From assembly GCF_013618475.1 (NCBI RefSeq), contig NZ_JABJVN010000008.1:1-64000 (forward strand): a DNA stretch of 64,000 nucleotides, in the 5' to 3' direction. Positions 6,053 through 16,500 of this stretch are shown here, one piece after another; position 1 is the first letter of the stretch, and each line of letters opens with the position of its first letter. Below the pieces are notes generated by a model. The model was not told where the DNA came from and searched no databases. It saw only the letters and a list, made by a program, of their open reading frames with translations. The DNA is from Saccharibacillus deserti. Lineage in GTDB: Bacteria > Bacillota > Bacilli > Paenibacillales > Paenibacillaceae. A program made the translations under genes and the position numbers.

Positions 6053-8331
6053 CGTTCGGGGGTTCGGCTTGATTCGGCTTCGGCGGACCGCGGTGACCCG
6101 GGCGGAGAAATCTTGGTCTTGATCGGCAGGCGGGCGGCTTGAGCCGCCCTCCCAAACCCTTTGCGGGCTTCGGGCAGCAAAAAAGGAGCGGCCAATCGGT
6201 TCATCCGCCGAATTTGGCGGCGGGCGCCGGCTTGGGCCCGGGTTTTCTGCGGGGCCGCGAATACGACGCGGCCCCGCGGATCGTCGCCCGAACGCCCGGC
6301 GCGGCCGGCCATCTGGACCAGCGACGCTTCATCGAACAGTCCGCTGTCCGCTCCCCACACGTAGACGTCGCTTCGCGGAACGGTTACCCCCCGTTCCAGG
6401 ATCGTCGTCGTCACAAGGATCCTCACGTCCGCCGAGCGAAACGACAGGACTTTGCCGCTTCTTTCTTCATCCTGCGAAGAGGTGGCGCCGACAGGTATGC
6501 CCGGAAAGATCCGGCGCAGCAGAGCGGCAAGAGGTTCCGCATGTACGATCTTCGGAACGAAAATAAAGATCTGCGCTCCGCGCTCCAGCGAGTGCCGCCA
6601 GCGCTTCAGCAGCGGATCCGGCAGGCGTCCCCGGCGCAGGCAGTCCGGAAGCGAAGGGATACGCAGCAGCTCGGGCACCGGCAGCGGGTACCGGTGGTAG
6701 CGTACCGGAACTTTCGCACAGGCCAGCCGCCCGTTTCGGACCAGCGCCTGCAAAGATCGCGGAGGCGTGGCGGACAGGTACACGGTTCTGCCGCCGGCCG
6801 CCCGGCATTTCTCTGCGGCGTAAGCCAGCATCGGATCGCCGTGAAAAGGAAAAGCGTCGAGTTCGTCGATCACGACCAGATCGAAGGCTCCGGCAAAACG
6901 CATCAATTGATGCGTAGTGGCCAGAGTAATACCGCCACGGCGCCAGCGTTCTTCGCATCCTCCGTATAAAGCGGCCGGCGCTTCATCGGGAAAAGCCGTC
7001 CGCAGCCTTGGCGCCAGCTCCAGTACGACATCGCGCCGCGGCGTAGCGACCAGGACCTGTCCGCCGCGCCTGCGTACGCTCTCGATCAGCGGAAACAGCA
7101 TTTCCGTCTTGCCGGCTCCCGTAACGGCCCACAGCAGAAAGCGGCTGGCCGGATCGGAAGCGGCATAACCGGAAGTGTCCGGGCGCCGGCCGCCGGAAGC
7201 TGCGGCGGCTGCCTCGGCCCGCGCGGCGAAGAATCCGCCGCCGCGCCGCAGTTCGCGCCCGGCCCTGCCGGGCCGCGCAGGTCCCGGTTCCGTTTCGAGG
7301 AACCGGACCGCAAGCTCGGCCGCGGCGGCCTGCGCCGGGCTGAGCTTCCAGCGCGCGAGCCTTGCGCGCAGAGCGGCCTGCGGCAGCGAAGCTGCCGTAG
7401 GCCCGCTTCCGGGCCGCGCAGCGCCCGGAAGGCCCCGCCCGCCGCGATCTGCGCGCGGCGGGCCCTGCAGCAGCAGCCCGCAGGAGCGGCTGCGCCCCAG
7501 CGCGCGGCACGCTTCGCAGCGTGCGCAGTCCGCCGAACCGCAGGCGGCGCAGGGTCCGCCCACAGCTGCGCTGCCGCAGCGCATGCAGCGATGCGCGGGC
7601 AATCCGCGGCCGGCGGGGCGAATCCGGATCTTTCCGGCCGGGCGGCCCCCTCTGTCTTCTGCCGGGAAACCCGCTTTTGCACCGCTTGATTTTCTCTCCT
7701 TCGCCACGGCACCGCCCAGCTTGATCCGCTGCTGCAAATAAGCCAACTGGACAGCGGATCTCCAATCCGCCTCCAGTTCAGGCGCCAATTCCTGCAGCAT
7801 CGAGATCATCTCGCCGCTCAGCAGGGATCTTCCTTCCATTAAACGAACCAAGGTATCGGCATGTTCCGACAGCCGCAGCTTCCAACGAGGGCCCGGCAGA
7901 GGACTCTCCGCGTCAAATTCGTCCGGCCGACTCCCCCATCTCTCCCCGTGCAGAGCGCCGCTCCCTTGAACCCGTTGCTGTGTTGCAAATCCGATCAGCG
8001 AAGAGACGCTGTCCGGCTTTTCCCTGTTCAATTCTCCTTTCAAAGCGCCGCGGATCCACCGCTCGCGGGCAGCCGCATGCCAGTCCAAGAATGCCGGGGG
8101 AAGAGACTTTCCGGACAAGCGGGAAGCCCATTGCAGCGGCATGCCCAAAGAAAGGATCTCCACCCCCTGTCCCTGAAGGCTTTCAGGTCCATGTTTCATC
8201 CGATTCGCAGAGCCGGGCGAAGGCACGACCGCTTCGCTCTCCCACCACACCCTGTCCACTCTCAGATCCAGAGACAAATAAAGCCGTAATCCGTTTTCGC
8301 TTCCTGCCGCATACAGCGCCGCTTTCATCAT
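6049..8331 (-). CDS. comFA: late-competence ATP-dependent DNA translocase ComFA
   Basis: A 760-residue superfamily 2 helicase-like ATPase that helps drive single-stranded DNA import in competent cells. The C-terminal half has Walker A AVTGAGKTEM (about 400-408), Walker B VIDELDAF (about 488), YLSATPP and the arginine-finger motif QMAGRAGRSGDD (about 677). Upstream is a four-Cys-pair zinc finger (about 247-285: CMRCG, CAACG, CARCEAC). The ATG-ATG at 8331 has GGGGGA just upstream; an earlier ATG at 8349 has no ribosome site. The protein is much longer than B. subtilis ComFA (about 460). The extra length is a 200-residue N-terminal region and a GC-rich Ala/Arg/Gly-rich stretch around 290-395. 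Confidence 0.92.
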   Translation of the reverse strand: MMKAALYAAGSENGLRLYLSLDLRVDRVWWESEAVVPSPGSANRMKHGPESLQGQGVEILSLGMPLQWASRLSGKSLPPAFLDWHAAARERWIRGALKGELNREKPDSVSSLIGFATQQRVQGSGALHGERWGSRPDEFDAESPLPGPRWKLRLSEHADTLVRLMEGRSLLSGEMISMLQELAPELEADWRSAVQLAYLQQRIKLGGAVAKERKSSGAKAGFPAEDRGGRPAGKIRIRPAGRGLPAHRCMRCGSAAVGGPCAACGSADCARCEACRALGRSRSCGLLLQGPPRADRGGRGLPGAARPGSGPTAASLPQAALRARLARWKLSPAQAAAAELAVRFLETEPGPARPGRAGRELRRGGGFFAARAEAAAAASGGRRPDTSGYAASDPASRFLLWAVTGAGKTEMLFPLIESVRRRGGQVLVATPRRDVVLELAPRLRTAFPDEAPAALYGGCEERWRRGGITLATTHQLMRFAGAFDLVVIDELDAFPFHGDPMLAYAAEKCRAAGGRTVYLSATPPRSLQALVRNGRLACAKVPVRYHRYPLPVPELLRIPSLPDCLRRGRLPDPLLKRWRHSLERGAQIFIFVPKIVHAEPLAALLRRIFPGIPVGATSSQDEERSGKVLSFRSADVRILVTTTILERGVTVPRSDVYVWGADSGLFDEASLVQMAGRAGRSGDDPRGRVVFAAPQKTRAQAGARRQIRRMNRLAAPFLLPEARKGFGRAAQAARLPIKTKISPPGSPRSAEAESSRTPER

Positions 8332-8365
8332 GGTTCCCCCATTTCGCATTTTCGCAAAAAATCAC

Positions 8366-8414
8366 AAAAAAAAGCACATCCTTTTCGCCCGTTTGAGCGT
8401 ATAAGGAGTGTGCT
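8366..8414 (-). terminator. intrinsic terminator or attenuator just ahead of comFA
   Basis: On the minus strand AGCACActCCTT pairs with AAGGaTGTGCT and is followed by eight T residues. It ends 35 bp before the comFA start, leaving no space for a promoter after it. It therefore either ends degSU read-through or attenuates the leader started at 8462-8489. Confidence 0.75.
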
Positions 8415-8461
8415 TCATTCCTTGAAGCCGTTTTCGCTTGAAACCGTCCGGCTTTCACGTT

Positions 8462-8489
8462 ATTTTATTCACTTACTAACAATTAGCAA
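8462..8489 (-). promoter_or_regulatory. predicted sigma-A promoter of comFA leader
   Basis: The minus strand reads TTGCTA-N16-TAAAAT. It would start a leader of about 120 nt that runs through the terminator at 8366-8414 before comFA. No clear ComK box (AAAA-N5-TTTT pair) was found nearby. Confidence 0.45.
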
Positions 8490-8599
8490 GCATCTTCCGA
8501 CAAAAAAAGTCGGATCCGCTGTACTGGGATCGCTTATCAATTCCCTACTTTCGCTCATAAAATGAAGGATGTCTTCTCCCTTTTGCGGAAAACGCCAGT

Positions 8600-9325
8600 T
8601 TACAGCGTAACCCAACCCATTTTGATCGCATTGATTACGGCCTGCGTCCGGTCTTCGACTTCCATCTTCTGCAGAATACTGCTGACATGGTTTTTGACCG
8701 TTTTCTCGCTGATAAACAGAAATTCCCCGATGGCTTTGTTGCTCTTGCCTTCGGACATCAGACGGAGCACTTCGGCTTCCCGACGCGTGAGCGGATTGTC
8801 TTCGCCGCCGATAAACTTGACGCCGGCTTCTTCATCCCGCTGATTGTCGTACAAAGTTCCGCGCTCGTTCGTGAACGTCATTCTTTGCAGCTGTTGAATC
8901 AGTTTGCCTGTCACTTTCGGATGGATATAAGCGTGACCGGCGGCTACGCTGCGGATCGCGTTAATCAACGATTCCGCTTCCATGTCTTTCAAGAGATAAC
9001 CGCTTGCTCCCTTGCGAAGCGTCTCGAAGACATAGCTTTCATCATCGTGGATCGACAGCATGATCACTTTGATATCCGGGAAAATTTCGCGGAGTTTTGC
9101 TGTCGCTTCCACACCGTTCTCATTGGGCATGTTGATGTCCATCAGGATAACGTCGGGTTTGTAGGCGTTGCAGAATTCAAGCACCTGGATGCCGTCGCTG
9201 CATTCGCCGATCACCTCGATGTCGTCCTCCATGTTCAAAATCCTTTTCAATCCTTCACGGAACAATTGGTGATCGTCAGCCAAAAGCACTTTAATTTTAA
9301 TTTGTTCCGAGTTCATGCTCTCCAT
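8600..9325 (-). CDS. degU: two-component response regulator DegU
   Basis: A NarL-family regulator of 241 residues controlling exoenzymes, biofilm, motility and competence. The receiver domain begins [18 protein letters not shown], with phospho-acceptor Asp in [13 protein letters not shown] and the switch Lys in YLLKDMEAE. The LuxR-type HTH (about 180-240) contains [23 protein letters not shown] and [16 protein letters not shown]. The ATG at 9325 is best placed for the AAAGGGG ribosome site. The ATGs at 9343 and 9316 are alternatives, and all overlap the degS stop. degS lies directly upstream, so the pair is one operon. degV, which follows degU in B. subtilis, is absent. Confidence 0.95.
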   Translation of the reverse strand: MESMNSEQIKIKVLLADDHQLFREGLKRILNMEDDIEVIGECSDGIQVLEFCNAYKPDVILMDINMPNENGVEATAKLREIFPDIKVIMLSIHDDESYVFETLRKGASGYLLKDMEAESLINAIRSVAAGHAYIHPKVTGKLIQQLQRMTFTNERGTLYDNQRDEEAGVKFIGGEDNPLTRREAEVLRLMSEGKSNKAIGEFLFISEKTVKNHVSSILQKMEVEDRTQAVINAIKMGWVTL

Positions 9326-10511
9326 CTTCATACCCCTTTCCATTTTCTACATTCGTCGGGATATGGATCACGATTTTGGTTCCTTGATTCTCGGCTGATT
9401 CGATCTCCATTCTTCCCTCAAGCAGCTCGACTCTTTCCCGCATTCCTATCAAACCGAAGTGCGTATGCTGGTTCGCCTTTTGTTCCAAGATTTCCGTGTT
9501 AAAGCCGCGTCCGTTATCCCGAATCGAGATTTTGACAAGCTGCGTCTGGTAGGCGATCTCGACGACGACATGAGTAGGGTCTCCATGCTTGGCCGCATTG
9601 GTGAGCGCCTCCTGGATCAAACGGAAGACGGCAGCCTCCATTGCGGAAGAAAGCCGATACTCTTTGCCTCTCGTCTCGAATACGGTGCGAATCCGGTTCT
9701 TGTCCTCGTAGTCGCGCGTATACTTGCGAAGCGTCGGAATCAATCCGAGGTCGTCAAGCGCCATGGGCCGGAGATTAAAAATGACTTTGCGGATTTCTTC
9801 CAGGCTGAATCGCACCTGCTTTTTGAGATCCGCCACTTCTTCTTGAACGCGGCCGTATTCCTGTTTCCCCAGCATGCGTTCGACGATTTCGGTCCGGAGC
9901 GCCAGGTTAGCCATCAGTTGCGCCGGACCATCATGAATTTCCCTGGAAATGCGTTTGCGTTCTTCTTCCTGAGCCAGAATGATTTTCAAACCGACCATTT
10001 GGCGGGTTTTGGCGGATTCCAACATTTTGGTCGCCTGTCCGACTTCTCCGCCGGACAAGTATTCGGTAACGACACTCATTTGCGAACCCAACGTCTCCGC
10101 GCGTTCGATGGAATTCACCGAATTCCGCACTCGAAGTTGGAGCTCGTCACGCCGTGCTCTCAAATAAGCTTCTTTTTCCTTGTACACCGAAAGCTCCAAC
10201 TGGAACTGCGTCGCCCGCTCATAAGCCTGCCGAATATCATTCTCCGTATATTTAACGAAATCCCGGCTTACTTCCGTGAGCCGGATACGGGAAAGACGGA
10301 ATTTCCCTTCGAGATCATCCACCTTGTCGACGGTATCCGAAGTTTGTTGAATTACACTCTGCAGTTCCTCGGTGAGCGAGTTGAGTTCGGCACGGGACTG
10401 ATCCAATATCTCAAAAATTTGATACTTGCTGTCTTCGACGACTTGAATGGCATTTTTGATGACTCGGTCTAAAGCATCCGCTTGGAAATCCACGGGCAAA
10501 ATCGACTCCAT
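9297..10511 (-). CDS. degS: sensor histidine kinase DegS (cytoplasmic)
   Basis: A 404-residue soluble sensor kinase that phosphorylates DegU. No membrane segment is present. The N-terminal two-fifths is a coiled-coil sensor region (EILDQSRAELNSLTEEL, later YKEKEAYLRARRDELQ). The dimerisation/phospho-acceptor helix has KRISREIHDGPAQLMANL (His in HDG). The ATPase domain follows with NAAKHG, DNGRGF and FGLIGMRERVELLEG. Its 3' end overlaps degU by about 29 bp. A GGAG lies 4-5 nt before the ATG. No promoter is evident in the 66 bp upstream, so it may be transcribed with the glycosidase gene before it. Confidence 0.95.
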   Translation of the reverse strand: MESILPVDFQADALDRVIKNAIQVVEDSKYQIFEILDQSRAELNSLTEELQSVIQQTSDTVDKVDDLEGKFRLSRIRLTEVSRDFVKYTENDIRQAYERATQFQLELSVYKEKEAYLRARRDELQLRVRNSVNSIERAETLGSQMSVVTEYLSGGEVGQATKMLESAKTRQMVGLKIILAQEEERKRISREIHDGPAQLMANLALRTEIVERMLGKQEYGRVQEEVADLKKQVRFSLEEIRKVIFNLRPMALDDLGLIPTLRKYTRDYEDKNRIRTVFETRGKEYRLSSAMEAAVFRLIQEALTNAAKHGDPTHVVVEIAYQTQLVKISIRDNGRGFNTEILEQKANQHTHFGLIGMRERVELLEGRMEIESAENQGTKIVIHIPTNVENGKGYEDGEHELGTN

Positions 10512-10577
10512 TCTCTCCGGCGTTCACCATGTATTGGATTCACGTTCAGATCCGGTGATCGTTCAGAACCTATCGTA

Positions 10578-13274
10578 TCATGACTCGATAGTCACAGTCT
10601 TCGTTTCTTGTTCCCATTTTACGGACAAACCAAGCTGCTCTGAAACCAGCCTAACCGGGACTAAAGTCCTATTTGATACACTTATCGTTGCCGCGTCGGC
10701 TGTTTTAAGCTTTCCATTTAGAATATAGTCCTTTTTATTCAAGTTTAACACAAGCAGTTCATCGCCGCGCAGAATACGGATGGTACCCGTCTTGGCATTC
10801 CAGCCCGAGGTTCCGCCAAACGCATCGGTAAGGTATTTGACCGGCAGATACGTGACGCCTCCGCGAATAACCGGAGCCGCATCCATGGTGCTGGATACCG
10901 CGTTCGTCAGCAGCGTCTTCGAACCTACGGTCATTTTGGCACGGATACCGGTCGGAAGTCCAAACGAGCCGGATGCGGCCGGAGACGTGGTCTTGATGTT
11001 ATCGATCTCCACAAAACCGCTGGACGAACGTTCATCCTGCCCTTCTGCCAAGTTTACCACATAAATGCGTTTGACCTTGGCCGGATACGCAATATTTCCG
11101 TATTGGTTCAAATTGACGGTCAGCCTTTTCCAACCCGTAAAGTTAAGGCTCTTCGCCAGATCGACGTAAACCGTCTTGCCGCCGGCATCCACGATCTCGG
11201 CACGAAGCCAGTTGTAGCTGTTGTCTCCCAGCAGATCCAGACTCATCGAACTTGCGCCCGAAGTCAGCGTCTGTCCCGAAGATCCGTTCAGATTGGCGTA
11301 CGCGTATTTGCTGCCGGTTCCCGCCGTCATGTCGTAATCGATTCGAAGAACCTTCGAGTTCGAGTGGGTACCGCTTCCCGCTTTGATCTGCGCGCTGCCG
11401 GTCACCGCCGAAGGGCTGCCTGTAAAAGTAAGGCCGGACTTGGCCGTTTCGAAGTTTTCCCAATCGGTCTCTTCGACGTCGGCAAGCGTAAGCATCGTCT
11501 CGAACCCTTCGTAACTTGCGATCGCATAGCCGGTCTTCGCGCCGCTGTCGACCGAAGTCACATTCAGTGCTCCGTCTTTGATACTGCCTTTGAACCCGAC
11601 GAATTCCCATTTGAGCGCCGCAGGGTCGATGCTGACGGTACTGCCGTTCTTCAGCATGGCCGCTGCCGAAAGAGGCACTACCGTACCGGCTTTGAGCGGC
11701 GCGGATACGGCTCCAAGATTAAGACTCCTCAACGAGTCGGCACCCAACACTTCGACTTGAAGCGTGGAAGCGACTCCGCTGCTCGATGCCGTAAGCGTAG
11801 CTGTTCCGGGCTTTTTCGCTGTCACGGTACCGCCGCTGACGACTACGTTCGCATTGTTCGATTTCCAGGACGGATTGATATTGGCAGCGGCAATCGGATT
11901 ATAGTACGTATCGTAGCCTTTGACACTGTAGCTCACCGTCTCTCCGATCAGAAGCTGTTTCTTGCCGCTGACCGCAAAGCCTTTGAGCTTGCCTTCCGGA
12001 GCCGTCGTATAAACGCCCAGCCCGTTGACTACGCTGCGCTGAACTTCTCCGCCATACTCGGTCGTAAAGGTCAGCTGCGCCTGTTCTTCGCCAAGCGGGC
12101 GCGTGACCATGGTCGTCGAGCCGCCGCCGTCCAGGTTGATGCCTTTCCAGACGCCTATATTGGTCATCAGGGACTGCAGTTCCCCGAGAGACATGCCGCT
12201 GCTTGCACTGTTGTCCTGCACCGTAACGATATAGGCATAACGGCCGCTCTGCGAATAGCCAAGCGCGGTACGGGCCCGGTAACCGCCGATCGAATCGACA
12301 TTTCGGGAGAACGAAGAAGGCTGACCGTTATCCACCAGTATCGTATGGCCGCCGATCATGACTTCGAGCGAAGTCGGATCCAGTTTTTGACCTGTCGTTT
12401 TGGATACGAGGCTGTAGTCGGTTTGCACTTTCGCTCCGACGGTCAGGTTTTCTTTTAAATAAGCCGCCGCCGTTCCGTGTGCCCGCAAAATATACGCGCC
12501 TTTGGGCACGGTCCCTGCCAGCGCTTTGCCAAGCGAGACTTTGGTGACGACACCGTTCTCTACCAGCGCTTCGGAAGGCGTAGTCGAACTGTTCTTGGGA
12601 CGCTGCTCGTTACCCCAGGCATCCGTATAGATGTACATCGCATTCACATGACTAAGACTCTTGTCCGCTTCAATGGTATAGGAGACCAGGTTGATGCCGG
12701 CCAACTCGAACGGCTGCCCGCTGTTTGCCGTTACCGTTCCCGAAAAGTCGTACTGGTCGATCAACGGCTTGCGGTCTTTGGTCACGCCGAACGCATACAT
12801 GCCTTGGAGTTCGGAAGGGCTGGACATCAGAACCCCGTTCGACACTTGGGCTCCCATCGGAGCGCCTTCCGCAGCCGTATTAAAGTAGTCTCCATTCACG
12901 CCGGCAACGGCATTTGTTTCTTTGGCCATCCCGCTGACGGTCTGCAGGGTCGTGAACTTGCCGCCTCGGCCTGTCATCACATCCAGCTTGACGTAAGGGT
13001 TCTGCAGATCCACCTGGATCACATCCGCCAATCCTGCTGCCGTTTTCCCCGAACGGGGCACGGAATATTTATAGGTCAACAGCTTCGCGCCCGATGTCAA
13101 AATTTCTTCCGACATCTTGTCGATCGACACGGCTGCCGCCGCAGATACCGTCCGCGCACCCGTAAGCGCTCCCCAACCCGGTACGGCCAGAGGCTGTACG
13201 ACCAGTGCTCCGGCCAGTACCGCGATCATCCATTTCCTGCCTGCTCTCAACGTGTTGCTGCCCTGCTTGTTCAT
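10578..13274 (-). CDS. secreted phosphodiester glycosidase (NAGPA domain) with C-terminal stalk domain
   Basis: An 898-residue exported protein. A signal peptide (MNKQGSNTLRAGRKWMIAVL onward, cleavage near ARTVSAAAA) precedes a NAGPA domain with NAVAGVNGDYFN and the signature INLDGGGSTTMV (about 383). An Ig-like Big2 domain lies at about 440-505, then a carbohydrate-binding-like beta region. A copper-amine-oxidase-N/stalk domain ends the protein (about 800-898, NRTLVPVRLVSEQLGL). NAGPA-family enzymes cleave sugar-phosphate diesters; a wall-polymer substrate is inferred from secretion and the neighbouring wall genes, not shown. The ribosome site is poor: AGGGAG lies 14 nt from the ATG. Confidence 0.85.
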   Translation of the reverse strand: MNKQGSNTLRAGRKWMIAVLAGALVVQPLAVPGWGALTGARTVSAAAAVSIDKMSEEILTSGAKLLTYKYSVPRSGKTAAGLADVIQVDLQNPYVKLDVMTGRGGKFTTLQTVSGMAKETNAVAGVNGDYFNTAAEGAPMGAQVSNGVLMSSPSELQGMYAFGVTKDRKPLIDQYDFSGTVTANSGQPFELAGINLVSYTIEADKSLSHVNAMYIYTDAWGNEQRPKNSSTTPSEALVENGVVTKVSLGKALAGTVPKGAYILRAHGTAAAYLKENLTVGAKVQTDYSLVSKTTGQKLDPTSLEVMIGGHTILVDNGQPSSFSRNVDSIGGYRARTALGYSQSGRYAYIVTVQDNSASSGMSLGELQSLMTNIGVWKGINLDGGGSTTMVTRPLGEEQAQLTFTTEYGGEVQRSVVNGLGVYTTAPEGKLKGFAVSGKKQLLIGETVSYSVKGYDTYYNPIAAANINPSWKSNNANVVVSGGTVTAKKPGTATLTASSSGVASTLQVEVLGADSLRSLNLGAVSAPLKAGTVVPLSAAAMLKNGSTVSIDPAALKWEFVGFKGSIKDGALNVTSVDSGAKTGYAIASYEGFETMLTLADVEETDWENFETAKSGLTFTGSPSAVTGSAQIKAGSGTHSNSKVLRIDYDMTAGTGSKYAYANLNGSSGQTLTSGASSMSLDLLGDNSYNWLRAEIVDAGGKTVYVDLAKSLNFTGWKRLTVNLNQYGNIAYPAKVKRIYVVNLAEGQDERSSSGFVEIDNIKTTSPAASGSFGLPTGIRAKMTVGSKTLLTNAVSSTMDAAPVIRGGVTYLPVKYLTDAFGGTSGWNAKTGTIRILRGDELLVLNLNKKDYILNGKLKTADAATISVSNRTLVPVRLVSEQLGLSVKWEQETKTVTIES

Positions 13275-13490
13275 GATGTTCGGTTTCGCTCCCTATCTAT
13301 ACAGATTCGTTCGCGTATGTATACGTGTAGGCCTGCACCCAATCTTATACGCCACTATAGATAATAGACTGTAACGGCGGACAAAAGTTCCTATAGATCT
13401 ATAAAAACCGGCAAGCCCATCGGCCTGAACCCGGTCCCTCGATCCTTTATCTATGATGCAACACCTTATTTTACCTTACTTCGATGAAAT
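13275..13490 (-). other. upstream region of the phosphodiester glycosidase gene
   Basis: About 215 bp without a gene between the palindromic terminator and the glycosidase start. It is AT-richer than its surroundings and has several TATA-like motifs on the minus strand (TATTAT, TATAAG) but no convincing -35 with correct spacing. No riboswitch or repeat was recognised. Confidence 0.5.
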
Positions 13491-13540
13491 AAAAAGAGAA
13501 AAGCGATCGATTCCTTAAAATTTTAAGGAATCGATCGCTT
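13491..13540 (-). terminator. strong intrinsic terminator with a 20-bp perfect stem
   Basis: 13501-13540 is a perfect 40-bp palindrome (arms 13501-13520 and 13521-13540). On the minus strand it is followed by TTTTCTCTTTTT. It ends transcription of the 1478-residue SLH protein 15 bp after its stop. Confidence 0.85.
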
Positions 13541-13554
13541 TGGTAAAACCGGCT

Positions 13555-16500
13555 TTAGTTCACGTAACCCGCTTTTTGCAGAGTCCGGGCGAGCATGACA
13601 ACCGCTTCGGACTTCGTCGCATTTCCTTTCGGATTGAAACGGCCGCCGCTCGACCCTTCGATAATGCCGGCCTGTACCGCTTTGGCCGCTTCGTCGGTGT
13701 ACTTGATCTGGGCTTTGTCTTTGAAAGCGGACAAAGCCTGCGCCGGACTGCCGTTCAGCGTGACACTCGTCCCCGCATAATTCAAAGCCCGGATCATCAT
13801 GATCGCCATCTCTTCCCGGGTAATCGAATCGCCGGGACGGAAGGTTCCGTTCGGATAGCCCGTGACGATCTCCGCTTTGACCGCCGCGCCGATCGCTCCG
13901 ATCGGCACTTTGCTGTAACCGATATCGCTGAAGACCGAAGCGGACACCGCATCGCTGCTCAGTCCCAGCCCCCGGGTAATCAGCTCGGCAAATTCTCCCC
14001 GCGTGATGTTGGCTTTCGGCAGAAAAGCGCCGGTCAGCGTCGGGCTGAGCACGTATTTGGCTCCCATTTCATTGACGATGCCCTGGGACCAATGTCCGTT
14101 GGCTCCCGCTACGGTAATCGTAGAGTTGACGGGAATCAGCGTCCGGCTGCCCGCAAAGCTTCCGGTTAACAGCATCCCCGCCGTTTGGGAACTCGACTTG
14201 CTCGGAACGAATGTCGGAGCCGTCGCATTGGCGTCGAAGTAAACGACCGCCGTACGGGAAGCCGGTGCATTGACATTCAGCTTCATGCGATAGATTCCCC
14301 GGACTCCGGCTTCTTCGGAGACGGTCGATACGCCCGAAGTCGTACCGGTTGTCACGCGAATATCAACCGGATTGGTCAGCATTTGGGCATTGGCGTCGCT
14401 GAGCATCGTTACTGTGCGTCCCACGGATGCCGTAGGCATTGATTCGATCTGAATGTTCAGCATCTCCGTACCTGCGCTCAAACTGCTCAACGAAGACAAC
14501 GGCAGCTCATACACCATGTCTTTGAACCGAACCGCAAAGGAAAGACCGTTATGCTGGGCATAGGCCTCTCTGAGCGTCTGAACCGGAACCGATACGATCC
14601 CGGCCGTTTCCGCTTCCGGAACTTCAAAGACTACGGCGCCGTTTTTGGCGCTGCGCGTGTGCGCCGATTCGAGAGCCTGCTTAAGTGCAGGAGCCAAAAG
14701 CGTATACCGATGCGTATTGGTATTGAACGTCGACGCGGTATCCGAAGAAGCCGCGGCCGCCCGCTCGAGAATCAGCATTTCTTTGCCAAAGTCCGAAGCG
14801 GGCAGTACCGTTCCTCCGCCTGCTTCGGGCGCCGTTTGACCCTCAGCCGTTCCCGCCGTACCGGTCAAATTCTGGACAGCCATACGGTTGAAGCCGATAA
14901 CCTGCGTACCCGACACATTCTTAAGCGGATTGCCGCCTGCCATGTAGGACAGAGTCACGGTTTGACCGGCGCGCAGTTCCGTACCCAGCTTGAGAGTTAG
15001 CGTACTGCCTGCAAACGAAGAAGAGAGGACTTCAATCGCATTATTGTCCGCCGTCACCGAGAACTGCTTATAAGCCGCTTCATCCGGCGTGAACAGCGAT
15101 CCCGTAAACGCAACCGCAATCTGTGCCCCTTTGCCGGTAGCCGTCCGAATTCCGCTGGTACCGGAAGCCGCATCGACAGGCTGGAGATTCAGATATCCGG
15201 CTGCATTGCTGTTGAGATCGGTAAGCTTCAACGTTCCCGGCACATAAGAGACCGTAATATTTCCGTTGGCAATCAATGAAGAGGCCAGCGTCAAACGTAC
15301 CTTGCTGCCTTCAATCTTCACGCTGTTCACGTATACCGGCGTTCCGTTCGACAGCACCGAGAACTGGCTGTTCATCGGCACCCCGTCCGTACGCAGCGAT
15401 TCATTGTAGTTCAGCACCAATTCGGTCCCGGCAAGCTCGGCATGAGTAAACTCGGGCGGACGGGTATCCATCAGATTGCGGACGTTAAAGTCCGAAAAGG
15501 CGGAAATGTTTTGACCCCGGTCATCCTGGAGAGGTGCCCCATTCGGTTTATAATTCACTTTGACGACGGCACCGTCGGGCACGGCCGCATTCAGGTACAG
15601 CAGAAGCGCCTGGGAACTTCCGCTCATCGAGCTCACCTCGTAAGTGCGACCGTCAGCCGTGACGCTGAACTGGCCGTAGGCTTGGGCGGAAGGCGTTCTC
15701 AGACTGTTCTCGAAAATAAGAGTGACCATGCTGCCGTACACATTGCCGTCTTTGGGCTTGGGCAGCGCGCTGTCGATACTGTTGGTTACCGCATACGAAG
15801 ACAAAGCAGCCGCCGCGTTCCCTTTGGTGTCGATCAACGGCCGTACAGCCGGATCATAAGACACTTTTACATCCTGGCCGACCGCGACTCCGGTATCCAA
15901 ACGGATATACACACTGTCGCCGCTGATATAAGCGCTGCCGGGCGTACGTTTCTCTCCGTTTACGAATACCGTATAACTGGCCAGCAAAGGCGTTTGCGCG
16001 GAATCCAGCTGTTTGTTGTACGCCAACCGAATCAAGGTCGGGCTGTCCAACTTGGCCGCTTGAATCACCGGCAGCACATTATCGGAAGAAGAAGTCTGGA
16101 AACTCCAAGACGTACTTCCTTTTAATCCGGCAAAAGTAATCCCCGTGTTCACCCGGTCGTGAACCGCTCCGTTTTCCACATCGATATAATAGAAGGTTCC
16201 CGGCGCGAGTTTTTCTTTGGGAGCTATCACGACTTCCGTTGTATTGGCCGTGTTCACCGTTACTTCGGACTCGACTTTGGCGCCGCCGCTCCGATACAGC
16301 GTAATGCCGGTACCGCTCAGCGATACGCTCCGGTTAAAGCGCAGCACAGGTTTCGTATCGAGCGAAATCCCTGTGCTGCGGTCCGCCGGATTAATGGATG
16401 CCAGCTGCAGCAGGGTATTGTTGGCCGTTGTCGAGAAATTCCACGTCAGCGGCTGACCCGTCTTCGGATACAGGTTGCCTTCCGCATCCGCCAACAAACC

